64,000 bases of DNA from Geothrix sp. 21YS21S-2 (GCF_030846775.1 NZ_CP132910.1:2452001-2516000); one strand, 5' to 3'; positions 48,946 through 57,040 are shown, counted from the stretch's first letter. Numbers and translations are program-made. The notes: generated by a model not told the origin, from the letters alone.

Positions 48946-49836
48946 ATGCGATTCTGCCCGCGCGCGATCGTTCTCGCCTTTCTTTCAATTCAGCTCGCAT
49001 TTTCGCAAACGAATGCGTCGAAAAAGCCACCCCAGGCGGAATTCATTCTCCTGGGTTCGGTGCATGACATGCACATGAAGCCGGAAATGAAATTTTCCCT
49101 TCCCGACCTTCGACACCAGATTGAATCCATAAGACCGGACCTGATCTGTCTGGAGATCGAGCCGGAGGCTTTCAACTCGTTGATGGAAGGGTACTTCCCG
49201 CCCGAAGCAGCCTATATCGCCGCCATCGCGAACGAGTTGCAGGTACGCGTGGTCCCGACCGACTGGCGCATCGCCAAGGAATGGCAGGATCGTGCGAGCC
49301 GGCAGGTTCCGAAGGATGTCGAGGATCGCATCTCATGCACGCAGGGAGAAATGCTTAAGGCCATCCAACGCGCATCATCCCAGCCGTCGATATTCGATTT
49401 TTTCCACGGTGAATTCCAGCAGCTTGCAGACAGGCAATTCATGCAGAATATGGACGAGAATAGCGCCGCCGACATTTCGAGCGGCGCCTGGCATGAACGC
49501 AACAGGCGCATTGTCGAAAATGCCCTGGATGCGGCAGGCGGCGCTAGAAAAATCCTGTTCGTGTACGGCGCCGCCCACCTGCCTCAGATCGCGCGAGAAC
49601 TGGCGGATCGTGGCTTCGCTTCCTGCCTGGCGCCGAGGATGTTCACCCCGTGCGGAATCCAGCCCCTGTCACCGGTCGTCCTCTCGCGCTGGCGCCGCAA
49701 CCTTGAAAACCTCAAGGCCATTCGCGACGGCCACGTGAAGGTGACCCGGGACAGCTACCTGAAGGTGACGGGCAGCAATCGCATCGCCAACCTGGAAGAG
49801 GCTCTCGCGGTCTACGGCGGGGCGGGAAAGCCGTGA
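48946..49836 (+). CDS. Exported TraB/GumN-like protein
   Basis: The product has 296 residues with a signal peptide (RAIVLAFLSIQLAFSQTNAS). It contains EFILLGSVHDMHMKPEM, IRPDLICLEIEPEAFNSLME and, near the end, KILFVYGAAHLPQIARELAD, the paired His-containing motifs (GSVHD and GAAHL) of the TraB/PrgY/GumN (TIKI) superfamily, some of which are metalloproteases. Activity here is unproven. ATG 48946 has GGAG 9 bases before it; ATG 48931 is also in frame. Codons are noticeably richer in A and T than the neighbours, which may mean recent acquisition. Confidence 0.7.
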   Translation: MRFCPRAIVLAFLSIQLAFSQTNASKKPPQAEFILLGSVHDMHMKPEMKFSLPDLRHQIESIRPDLICLEIEPEAFNSLMEGYFPPEAAYIAAIANELQVRVVPTDWRIAKEWQDRASRQVPKDVEDRISCTQGEMLKAIQRASSQPSIFDFFHGEFQQLADRQFMQNMDENSAADISSGAWHERNRRIVENALDAAGGARKILFVYGAAHLPQIARELADRGFASCLAPRMFTPCGIQPLSPVVLSRWRRNLENLKAIRDGHVKVTRDSYLKVTGSNRIANLEEALAVYGGAGKP

Positions 49837-49947
49837 TTCCCGGGGAAGAGGCCTCCCGGCCACGGGATCCGGACCGGATCGCCACGTGATCGTCCGCGGC
49901 CTGCGTATTCTTCAATTTGCCCGATGTGGCGACCGAAAGGGGACCCC

Positions 49948-50724
49948 ATGCGCTGCCTATTCAACCTGCTCCTCGCATCCGCCTTCGTGGCCCAGGCCCA
50001 GATTCCCGCCCTGAAGACCGGCCGGGAGGTGGTGGAGGCCATGCACGCCCACTGGCAGGGAAGGTGGTACCGCACGCTGGCCTTCTCGCAGCACACGCGC
50101 TCCCTGGCTCCCGACGGAACCGAGACGTTGGGCGTCTGGCACGAGGCCTTGGAGCATCCAGGCAGGCTGCGCATCGATTTTTCGCCCCTCGCCGGGAAAT
50201 CCGGCCTGGTCTGCACGCCAGACCGCATCCACCACTTCAAGGGAGGCTCGCAGACTTCCGTGCAGGAGACCTGGAACCACCTCCTGGTGCTCATCGGTGA
50301 CATCTATTGCCAGCCCGGGTCCAGGTCCCTGATGCAGCTCGAGAAGCTGGGCTTCGATCCCGCCAGGACCCACCGGGCGCAGTGGAGGGGGCGCACCTGT
50401 TTCGTCGTGGGCGCGGAAGCGGGGGACGAACGGTCCAACCAGTTCTGGATCGATGCCGAGACCTTCCTGCTCTGGCGGGTGATCCGGAAGGACCCGGACG
50501 CGCCCAAGGCGATGCGGCGGGAGGTCCGGATCGAGGAGTATCGCCACGTGCAGGGCTACCCCATCGCGGCGAAAATCCACTTCCTGGACGAGGGACGCCT
50601 GTTCTTCAGCGAAGACTACTTCGACATCCGCGTGAATCCACGCCTGGATCCCGCCCTCTTCGATCCCTCCTGCTTCGCATCCGTGCCCATGCCCCTGGGC
50701 TCCTCCCCTGACGGGAAACCCTGA
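49948..50724 (+). CDS. Exported LolA-like lipoprotein-sorting-type protein
   Basis: The 258-residue product has a signal peptide (MRCLFNLLLASAFVAQAQIP) and a beta-rich body (WYRTLAFSQHTRSLAPDGTE, NQFWIDAETFLLWRVIRKDP, REVRIEEYRHVQGYPIAAKI) that resembles the LolA/outer-membrane lipoprotein-sorting fold, in which a half-barrel binds lipid. Similarity is by pattern, so the function is tentative. AAGGGG precedes ATG 49948. The next gene starts 43 bases later and may be in the same transcript. Confidence 0.65.
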   Translation: MRCLFNLLLASAFVAQAQIPALKTGREVVEAMHAHWQGRWYRTLAFSQHTRSLAPDGTETLGVWHEALEHPGRLRIDFSPLAGKSGLVCTPDRIHHFKGGSQTSVQETWNHLLVLIGDIYCQPGSRSLMQLEKLGFDPARTHRAQWRGRTCFVVGAEAGDERSNQFWIDAETFLLWRVIRKDPDAPKAMRREVRIEEYRHVQGYPIAAKIHFLDEGRLFFSEDYFDIRVNPRLDPALFDPSCFASVPMPLGSSPDGKP

Positions 50725-50767
50725 GGAGGGAAAGGGCGTTAACTTCGTTCCCGAAATCGGAGGTCCC

Positions 50768-51766
50768 GTGAGCCCCTGCTACCGCCCCTGGCCCCGCCGG
50801 GCCACCCGCTTCGCCGTTGCCCGGTTCCTTTCCGTCCTGCTGGCCTTCCACCCTGGCGCGTTCTTCCTCACCGCTCAGCCGAGGTGCGTCCACCGGCTGG
50901 AGATCCCGGATCTCTACCCGGAGGGCATCGCCGTGGATCCAGGCACGGGCCGGACCTTCCTCAGCAGCCTCCTGCATGGCGGCATCCTGGCCGTGGCTCA
51001 GAACGGGCGCGCCCGCTGGTTCATCCCACCGGGCCCGGAAGGCCCCTGGCGAACGCTCGGCCTCCAGGTCGATCATCGTCGGGGGCTCCTCTGGATGGCC
51101 TCCAACGGTGGAACGGAGCAGGAACCCGGTGACAGCGCCGTCTTCGCGGCGGACCTGAGGAGCGGGCGGATCCTGCGGCGCATCCCGGCCCCACGGGAGG
51201 GCGCCCACCTCTTGAACGATCTGGCCCTGATGGCGGATGGAACGGTCTACGTGACCGACTCCCGCGCGGGCACCGTCCACCGGATCGCCCAGGGCTCCTC
51301 CCGCATGGAGCCCCTGCTCCCCGCGGGAACCCTGCGCTACCCCAATGGGATCGTGGCCACCCGGGACCAGAAGGCGCTTCTCGTCGCCGCCGGCGGAGCC
51401 GGTCTCTACCGCATCGAACGGCAAGGCGGGGCCGCGCACCCCGTCGCGATTCCTCCGTCTCTGGAGCCGGAGGCCTTCCAGGGCATCGATGGCCTTGCCA
51501 GGCGGGGGGACAGGCTGGTCGCCGTACAGAACGGGCGGGAACCCCCGCGCATCGTGGCCTTCCGGCTCGACCCCTCCGAAACGGAATTGAAAGAGCTGGA
51601 CGTTCTTCTCTCGAACCACCCGGCCCTGGCGGGCATCCCCACCACCGGCGCCTGGACGGGGCGAAACTTCCGGTTCATCGCCAATAGCCAGATCCTTGGG
51701 CTGAAGACCGAACCCCGGAAGCCATCGGAGCCCTTCCTGGTCATGGAAATTCAGGCAACCCCGTAG
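50768..51766 (+). CDS. Exported SMP-30/gluconolactonase-like beta-propeller protein
   Basis: This 332-residue protein has a signal-like segment (FAVARFLSVLLAFHPGAFF) and a six-bladed propeller of the SMP-30/gluconolactonase/LRE type. Typical strands are YPEGIAVDPGTGRTFLSSLL, LNDLALMADGTVYVTDSRAG, YPNGIVATRDQKALLVAAGG and FQGIDGLARRGDRLVAVQNG. The Glu, Asn and Asp positions expected to bind metal appear to be present, but lactonase activity is not certain. GTG 50768 has GGAGG five bases upstream. Confidence 0.75.
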   Translation: MSPCYRPWPRRATRFAVARFLSVLLAFHPGAFFLTAQPRCVHRLEIPDLYPEGIAVDPGTGRTFLSSLLHGGILAVAQNGRARWFIPPGPEGPWRTLGLQVDHRRGLLWMASNGGTEQEPGDSAVFAADLRSGRILRRIPAPREGAHLLNDLALMADGTVYVTDSRAGTVHRIAQGSSRMEPLLPAGTLRYPNGIVATRDQKALLVAAGGAGLYRIERQGGAAHPVAIPPSLEPEAFQGIDGLARRGDRLVAVQNGREPPRIVAFRLDPSETELKELDVLLSNHPALAGIPTTGAWTGRNFRFIANSQILGLKTEPRKPSEPFLVMEIQATP

Positions 51767-51816
51767 GCCCGCGAGGAGGTTGGGCATGGGTAAGAATTGT
51801 GTTCGGCTTTTTTGAA

Positions 51817-51835
51817 TGTTCATTTTATTTGAACA
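51817..51835. promoter_or_regulatory. Operator 1 of the AbiE-like pair
   Basis: This 19-base site has perfect arms TGTTCA and TGAACA around seven bases. A weaker relative (TGTTCG-N7-TGAATG) lies at 51800-51818 just upstream. It sits 24 bases before the -35 box and has the same geometry as the site at 51901-51919. Confidence 0.65.
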
Positions 51836-51858
51836 AACAGGATATTCGAACACTCTCC

Positions 51859-51887
51859 TTGACAACACGCCCTCCCAGGCATATGTT
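51859..51887 (+). promoter_or_regulatory. Promoter of the AbiE-like toxin-antitoxin pair
   Basis: A perfect -35 box TTGACA (51859-51864), a 17-base spacer and TATGTT (51882-51887) lie about 50 bases before the antitoxin start. The -10 box overlaps a further TGTTCG half-site (51884-51889). Inverted repeats flank it on both sides. Confidence 0.7.
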
Positions 51888-51900
51888 CGAGTTTTAGAGA

Positions 51901-51919
51901 TGTTCGCGTTTTTCGAACA
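51901..51919. promoter_or_regulatory. Operator 2 of the AbiE-like pair
   Basis: Perfect arms TGTTCG and CGAACA around seven bases give the same 19-base layout as operator 1. The site starts near the expected transcription start and ends 17 bases before the GTG start codon, a position where a bound protein would block transcription. Confidence 0.65.
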
Positions 51920-51936
51920 ATGCATGGAGTCGAACC

Positions 51937-52980
51937 GTGATCGAACTGGCTGAGGCGGAAAACCTGATCCGGGTAGCCCTCCGAAACTTCGAGGAGCAAA
52001 CCGGTTTCGCTGGCAATCTCATTGCTCCCGGAGACGCACGGCGTGACGAGCAGAAACCCGATCGTCACGATGCCTGGGTCGAAATCATAGGCGGGGACAC
52101 ACGGAATGCCTTCGTTGTCGAGGTGAAGAAGACCATCGGCCGGGTCTGGGCCCTGGAGGATGTGCAGCGCCGATTGAAGGCCTACCCGGCTCCCGGCCTG
52201 TTGTTCACCCGGTATGTCTCCCCGGCACTCGCAAGGCAATGCAAGGACCTGGGCCTGCAATTCATGGACACAGCCGGGAATGCCTATATCAATGAGCCCG
52301 GCATGTTCATCCAGATCACGGGCCAACGCCCCGCGGTCGACCCTTGGGAGGAGACCGCGACTTTCAAGGGCTTCACCCCCGCAGGATTGAAGATCCTCTA
52401 CGCCTTCATCTGCGATGAAGCCCTGCTCAATGCGCCTTTCCGGGAAATCGCCAAGGCCGCCAAGGTCGGGCTGGGCACCGTGGCTGAAACCATCAGGGAT
52501 CTCAGGAGGCAAGGCTTCGCGGTGGTGGACGAGCAACTCAAAAGTCGCCTTTTCAACACCAGGCGACTGCGGGAGACCTGGATTGAAAGCTATCCCATAA
52601 GGCTCCGGAGAAAACTTCAGGGAAGACGGTTCACAGCCCCCGACCCAGAGTGGTGGAAAGAGGCTCGGCCGAGAGACCAGGGTGCCTACTGGGGAAGCGA
52701 AGTTGCCGCGGCCAAACTCACCGGGTACCTTCTTCCCCAAACCTGCACCCTCTATACCCACGGGGATCCCAAGGCCCTCATCCTCCGCTACCGCCTGCGC
52801 CCTGATCCCATGGGGACCATCGAGGTTCTCCAGGCCTTCTGGGATCCCGCCCTGCCGCAGGGACCCGCTCCCAACGAGGATGTGGTGCATCCTCTCCTTG
52901 TCGAAGCTGACCTGAAGGCCATCGATGATCCCCGTACCAACGAAACGGCAAGAATGATCCATGAAAAATTTATTCAATAG
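51937..52980 (+). CDS. Type IV toxin-antitoxin AbiEi-like antitoxin with nuclease-like N-terminus
   Basis: This 347-residue protein precedes and overlaps an AbiEii-type toxin gene by 20 bases, the standard antitoxin-toxin order. The middle (about 145-200) is a winged helix (FREIAKAAKVGLGTVAETIR), suited to DNA binding and autoregulation. The N-terminal 120 residues look like a PD-(D/E)xK nuclease core: Asp45, then VVEVKK with Glu62 and Lys64, then GLLFTRYVSPALARQCKDLG. Whether this part is active is unknown. The start is GTG 51937, directly behind operator 2. AbiEi proteins of other bacteria bind inverted repeats in their own promoter; the repeats here fit that. Confidence 0.78.
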   Translation: MIELAEAENLIRVALRNFEEQTGFAGNLIAPGDARRDEQKPDRHDAWVEIIGGDTRNAFVVEVKKTIGRVWALEDVQRRLKAYPAPGLLFTRYVSPALARQCKDLGLQFMDTAGNAYINEPGMFIQITGQRPAVDPWEETATFKGFTPAGLKILYAFICDEALLNAPFREIAKAAKVGLGTVAETIRDLRRQGFAVVDEQLKSRLFNTRRLRETWIESYPIRLRRKLQGRRFTAPDPEWWKEARPRDQGAYWGSEVAAAKLTGYLLPQTCTLYTHGDPKALILRYRLRPDPMGTIEVLQAFWDPALPQGPAPNEDVVHPLLVEADLKAIDDPRTNETARMIHEKFIQ

Positions 52981-53836
52981 CCTCTTGCGCCCCCTGGACA
53001 CTGCCCTGGTCGTCCTGCTTACGGATGTGGACCAGATCTGCAAGTCCGTCCAGGTGGATTTCTTGCTCACCGGCTCGATGCCCCGGGAAATCGCTCTGTA
53101 CCATGTCTTCGGCCTGGACAAAGGACGAGGAACCGCCGATGTGGACTTTGGCATTTCGGTCCAGTCGTGGGAGCATTTCGAACAGCTCCGAAGCGCCTTC
53201 TTGGACTCGGGCCTGTTCGAAAGGGACCCCAATCCCAGTGTATTTTGGAGCAGGCGCCCTGGCCGCCTTCAAGTCGACCTGGTACCGTTCGGGGCGATCG
53301 AGAAAGACGACGGAACCATTGCTTGGCCGCCCGAGGAACGCCAACGAATGAACGTTCTCGGCTACGAGGCTGCCCTGCGACATGCGTGGAGCTTTCCCCT
53401 TTCAGACAACATCGAGATCCCCATGGCCTCCTTGCCGGGAACTGTCCTGCTAAAGCTGATGGCTTGGCGCGATCGAGGCGAAGCCAGGGGCGGCAAGGAT
53501 GCCCTTGACCTGATGACCATCCTGGAGAGCTACGACCGGGTGTTGGGCCAGGACGCCTTGTTCGGCCCATTCCAGGATCTGCTCGTGGCTTATCAGTTCG
53601 ACCAAGAGGTGGCGGCCGCCCATATCCTGGGCGCCGAAGTCCGGGATATGACTGAGGTCAGGACCCTTGAGGTGATGCTGGAACCTTTCACGGAAAAAGG
53701 ACGAGAATCTTTGAAATCGCACATGATCCGGAAATACCAGGCTGTGGATCGAAGCCGCCCCCTTGCCCGTGCCGGCGGCTTCCTGAATGCCTTGGAGAAC
53801 GGCCTCCGGACTGGACTGGTGGTGCCTGAAGGTTGA
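52961..53836 (+). CDS. Nucleotidyltransferase AbiEii/AbiGii-family toxin
   Basis: The 291-residue product is a nucleotidyltransferase-fold toxin. The key motif is FLLTGSMPREIAL (Gly38, Ser39) with Asp60 and Asp62 in RGTADVDFGI as probable metal ligands, followed by LLKLMAWRDRGEARGGKDAL and DLMTILESYD, which match the downstream lysine and KDxxDL-like elements. AbiEii toxins are thought to use NTPs to modify a cellular target and stop growth, giving abortive infection on phage attack. It overlaps the antitoxin gene by 20 bases, so translation is coupled. Confidence 0.85.
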   Translation: MKNLFNSLLRPLDTALVVLLTDVDQICKSVQVDFLLTGSMPREIALYHVFGLDKGRGTADVDFGISVQSWEHFEQLRSAFLDSGLFERDPNPSVFWSRRPGRLQVDLVPFGAIEKDDGTIAWPPEERQRMNVLGYEAALRHAWSFPLSDNIEIPMASLPGTVLLKLMAWRDRGEARGGKDALDLMTILESYDRVLGQDALFGPFQDLLVAYQFDQEVAAAHILGAEVRDMTEVRTLEVMLEPFTEKGRESLKSHMIRKYQAVDRSRPLARAGGFLNALENGLRTGLVVPEG

Positions 53837-54273
53837 ACTGGATTTGGGAATTGTCATGGTCCGTGTTCCGAGGTCTCCGCTGCTTTTGGTATTGGTGATG
53901 CTCCCCACGCAGCTCCGGCAATTTCACGTAAATGCGTGGGTGAAAGTCATGAATCAGGGTGGTCGGGGGTGCTACCAACCGAATATAAGACTAATGTTTT
54001 CAATGTGCATGTGAGTTCATGTTACTCAAATCCGTACAGTGAAACGCCCCGAGGCGGGGGCGTTTCGTGTGGGATAGTTTGGCGGGGTTGATTAGGTGGG
54101 AAGTGTTTTGCGGGAGTCCCCGATCGTGGGGGGCTGGTCAGATTGAAGGGACAAATGGTGGCGGGAAGCTCCTTGGTTCCTGGAGCGGCAAGCCGGTCCG
54201 GGAGGAACACCTCACGGACAGCTTACGCCTTTCCGGGCGGGGGCGCAATCCTGACCGCCTTTGTCGATTAAAT
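53837..54273. other. Non-coding interval after the toxin gene
   Basis: These 437 bases are lower in GC than the surroundings. Apart from the hairpin at 54041-54066, I see no gene: the short open frames have no ribosome-binding site and no protein-like composition. No tRNA, repeat or integrase trace was seen. It probably marks the right border of the accessory region. Confidence 0.5.
54041..54066. terminator. Hairpin in the interval between the toxin and cupin genes
   Basis: Perfect 10-base arms (54041-54050 and 54057-54066) with a six-base loop lie between convergent genes, about 205 bases from either. No T-run flanks it. A shared transcription end is likely but unproven. Confidence 0.5.
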
Positions 54274-54636
54274 TCAGTTCCGGCCGTAGACGTCTTCCAG
54301 GCGCTCGATGTCGTCCTCGTCGAAGGTGCCGAGGCTGATCTCCAGGACCCGCACGGGGCTGGTGCGGGCGGCTTCGCAGCTGAGGCGGTGGATGCTGCCG
54401 GCGGGGAGCCAGATCTGGGCGCCCTTGTCGGGGGTGAGGACCTTGCCGTCCAGTTCCACGACGACGCCGGCGTCCAGGGCGACCCACAGCTCGTTGCGCA
54501 GGCGGTGGCGCTGGAGGCTGAGCTTGGCGCCGGGGCTGCAGGTGAGGATCTTGACGGTGCAGGGGGTGTTCAGGACGAACTGGTCGAAGCTGCCCCAGGG
54601 TTTGTCGACGTGGAGGGTGGCGGGTTTCTGGGTCAT
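54274..54636 (-). CDS. Phosphomannose isomerase-type cupin protein
   Basis: This 120-residue single-domain cupin matches the C-terminal domain of type II mannose-6-phosphate isomerase/GDP-mannose pyrophosphorylase: KPWGSFDQFVLNTPCTVKIL, PGAKLSLQRHRLRNELWVAL and LPAGSIHRLSC, with the His and Glu metal ligands visible. In many bacteria this domain is fused to the guanylyltransferase; here it is a separate gene 10 bases behind it. Together they could convert mannose-6-phosphate towards GDP-mannose, though isomerase activity of this domain alone is not certain. Confidence 0.85.
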   Translation of the reverse strand: MTQKPATLHVDKPWGSFDQFVLNTPCTVKILTCSPGAKLSLQRHRLRNELWVALDAGVVVELDGKVLTPDKGAQIWLPAGSIHRLSCEAARTSPVRVLEISLGTFDEDDIERLEDVYGRN

Positions 54637-54646
54637 GGGGGGTCCT

Positions 54647-55717
54647 CTAGAGGAGATCGGTGCGGCCCAGGGAGGCCAGGCGCTCGACGATGGTCTTCAC
54701 GTCCTGGGCGCGGTCCTTGCGGCAGAGGAGGAGGGCGTCGGGTTCGTCCACGACGATCAGGTTCTCCAGGCCGGAGCCCGCGATGAGGCGCTTGCCCCCG
54801 AAGATGGCGCAGTTGTTGGATTCGAGCAGGATGACATCGCCCTGGACGACGTTGCCGGAGGCGTCGGGTTCGTGGAACTCCACCACGGCGGGCCAGGAGC
54901 CCACGTCGGACCAGCGGAAGCGGGCGGGGACGACGGCCACGCGATCGGACTTCTCCATGAGGGCGTAGTCGATGGAGAGCTTGGGGAGGCGGCCGTAGGC
55001 CGCGGCGAGCCTGGCGGCGTCGGCGCCGGCGGCCATCCACTCGTCGAGGGGGGCGAGGATCTCGGGGCAGTGGCGGGTCAGTTCGGCGCGCAGGTCCTGG
55101 AGGGTCCACACGAACATGCCGGCGTTCCAGAAGTGGTGGCCGGATTCCAGGTACTCCACCGCCTTCTCGTAGGAGGGCTTCTCGCGGAAGGCCGAGGCGC
55201 CCAGGACCTTGCCCTTGCCCTCGGTCTCGATGTAGCCGTAGCCGGTCTCGGGATAGGTGGGGCGGATGCCGAAGACCACCAGGTCCCTCTTGCGGGAGGC
55301 GTGGTCCACGGCGGTGTCGATGTCCTCCAGGAACTTGTCCTGGTCCCCGATCCAGGAGTCGGCGGAGAGGACCACCATGACGCCGTCGGGGGTGCGGCTC
55401 TCGATGATGGCCAGGGCCAGGGCCAGACAGGGCGCGGTGTTGCGGCCCTCGGGCTCCACCAGGACGTTGCCGGGCGGGAGCTGGGGCAGCATGCGCCGGG
55501 TCTCGGCGGCCAGTTCCTCGGTGGTGACGATGTAGATGTCCTCGGGGAGGAAGGAGGGGGTCATGCGGCTGACGGTGGCGTTGAGGAGGGTCTCCTCCCC
55601 CACCATGGCCAGGAACTGCTTGGGGCGGGCGCCCCGGGACCGGGGCCAGAAGCGCGTGCCGCGGCCGCCGGCCATGATGACCGCGACCTTGCGCGGGCCG
55701 TTCTTGGGCTTTGTCAT
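54647..55717 (-). CDS. manC: Mannose-1-phosphate guanylyltransferase
   Basis: The enzyme makes GDP-mannose from mannose-1-phosphate and GTP for polysaccharide and glycan synthesis. The 356 residues contain the nucleotidyltransferase signature VIMAGGRGTRFWPRSR followed by PKQFL, PEGRNTAPCLALALAIIE, VVLSADSW, the sugar-binding FREKPSYEKA and NAGMFVW, and RFRWSDVGSW. The open frame reaches to 55849, but the protein starts at MTKPKNGPRKVAVIM; ATG 55717 has AGAGGA upstream. It lies in the minus-strand run small exported protein-pfkA-manC-cupin. Confidence 0.93.
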   Translation of the reverse strand: MTKPKNGPRKVAVIMAGGRGTRFWPRSRGARPKQFLAMVGEETLLNATVSRMTPSFLPEDIYIVTTEELAAETRRMLPQLPPGNVLVEPEGRNTAPCLALALAIIESRTPDGVMVVLSADSWIGDQDKFLEDIDTAVDHASRKRDLVVFGIRPTYPETGYGYIETEGKGKVLGASAFREKPSYEKAVEYLESGHHFWNAGMFVWTLQDLRAELTRHCPEILAPLDEWMAAGADAARLAAAYGRLPKLSIDYALMEKSDRVAVVPARFRWSDVGSWPAVVEFHEPDASGNVVQGDVILLESNNCAIFGGKRLIAGSGLENLIVVDEPDALLLCRKDRAQDVKTIVERLASLGRTDLL

Positions 55718-55739
55718 GGATGGTTCCTCTGGATGGGCG

Positions 55740-56708
55740 CTACCGGGCCAGGATGCCTGCCAGCGCGGCCAATTCCTTGGGGGGATTGGGTTTGGGATCT
55801 CGGATGCGGGAGAAGGGGTTGATGACCAGTTCCCCGTGCTGCGAACCAAGATAGAAGGAAGTCTCGCCCGCGGCGAGCCGTTTCACGGCCTCGGCGCCCC
55901 ACATGCTGCCCCAGATGCGGTCCAGGGCCGTCGGACTGCCGCCCCGCTGGATGTGGCCCAGCACCACGACCCGCAGGTCGAGGTTGTACTCGGCCTGGAG
56001 GCGCTCGCTGATCTTGTAGGCGCCGCCGGTGAAGTCGCCCTCGGCGACCACCACGATGCTGGAGCGCTTCCCGCGCTGCCAGCCGGCCTTGAGCTGGGAA
56101 ACCAGGGCATCGTAGCCCTGGTTGTCCGATTCCGGGTAGAGGACGGCCTCGGCGCCGCAGGCGATGGCGGTGTTGACCGCGATCATTCCCGAGCTGCGGC
56201 CCATGACCTCCACCAGGAAGATGCGCTCGTGGGCGCTGGCGGTGTCGCGGATCCGGTCGATGGCCTGGACCGCCGTGTTGAGGGCGGTGTCGAAGCCCAG
56301 GGTCCGGTCGGTGCCGGGCAGGTCGTTGTCGATGGTGCCGGGAATCCCGGCGCAGGGGATGTTGTGTTCCCGGTTGAGGAGCTCGGCGCCGGTGAAGCTG
56401 CCGTCGCCGCCGATGACCACCAGGCCGTCCACGCCGGCGTCCCGGAGGTCCTGGGCGGCCTTGGCGCGCACGGCGGGCAGGTGCCAGGCCTCGCACCGGG
56501 CGGTGTTGAGGATGGTGCCGCCGCGCTGGAGGATATTGGCGCAGTTGCGGGAGGTCAAAGGCCGCCAGTCCTGCTCCACGAGCCCCTGGAAGCCCCGCCA
56601 GATTCCGTAGACGTTGATGTTCAGGGAATCAGCCGTTCGAACGACCGCACGGATGGCGGCATTCATGCCGGGAGCGTCCCCACCAGAAGTAAGTACAGCT
56701 ATTCTCAA
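55740..56708 (-). CDS. pfkA: ATP-dependent 6-phosphofructokinase
   Basis: Phosphofructokinase commits fructose-6-phosphate to glycolysis. The 322-residue protein has the standard bacterial length. The ATP loop is GLVVIGGDGSFTGAELL; the Gly after GGD and the lack of Lys in GIPGTIDNDLPGTD argue for ATP rather than pyrophosphate as donor. Catalytic Asp is in TIDND, and MGRSSGMIAVN and GHIQRGGSPTALDR bind the substrate. The start is TTG at 56708, preceded by AGGAAGGTG and overlapping the stop of the gene before by four bases (TTGA), so translation is probably coupled. Confidence 0.96.
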   Translation of the reverse strand: MRIAVLTSGGDAPGMNAAIRAVVRTADSLNINVYGIWRGFQGLVEQDWRPLTSRNCANILQRGGTILNTARCEAWHLPAVRAKAAQDLRDAGVDGLVVIGGDGSFTGAELLNREHNIPCAGIPGTIDNDLPGTDRTLGFDTALNTAVQAIDRIRDTASAHERIFLVEVMGRSSGMIAVNTAIACGAEAVLYPESDNQGYDALVSQLKAGWQRGKRSSIVVVAEGDFTGGAYKISERLQAEYNLDLRVVVLGHIQRGGSPTALDRIWGSMWGAEAVKRLAAGETSFYLGSQHGELVINPFSRIRDPKPNPPKELAALAGILAR

Positions 56709-57040
56709 CCCTTCACCTTCCTGCTCGATTTGCGGCCACCTTTGGCCGGGAGTTTTTTCGTCTTGGAGGATTTGGAGGATTTTGAGGACTTGGCGGACCG
56801 GGAGGCGCGGCGGGTCTTGCCGGCCTTGGCGCCCCGGGTGTCCTTGAGATGGGTCTCGGGCGGGGGGAGGGGGGGGGGTTCCACGATGCCGCGAGGGACC
56901 GGCGGCAGGTCGCCCTCACCGACGCCCTGGGCCTGGGCCCGCTCCGCGCGGGCCTTCAGGACGGGATCCGGAGGGGGGGGCTGGGCACCCAGGATGAAGC
57001 AGCCGAGGAAGAGAACAATCAATTTTCGGGATCGAACCAT
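56705..57040 (-). CDS. Small exported Pro- and Lys/Ser-rich protein
   Basis: The 111-residue product has a signal sequence (KLIVLFLGCFILGAQ), a proline-rich stretch (EPPPLPPPE) and a highly basic tail with repeated AKSSKSSKSSKTKK. It has low complexity and no recognised family. The tail could bind nucleic acid or the acidic cell surface; this is a guess. Its stop overlaps the TTG start of pfkA, which suggests it is the first gene of the pfkA-manC transcript. Confidence 0.6.
   Translation of the reverse strand: MVRSRKLIVLFLGCFILGAQPPPPDPVLKARAERAQAQGVGEGDLPPVPRGIVEPPPLPPPETHLKDTRGAKAGKTRRASRSAKSSKSSKSSKTKKLPAKGGRKSSRKVKG

Noticed and set aside
53787-54014. Possible 75-codon gene after the toxin
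   Set aside because: It overlaps the toxin gene end, lacks a ribosome-binding site and resembles no protein.
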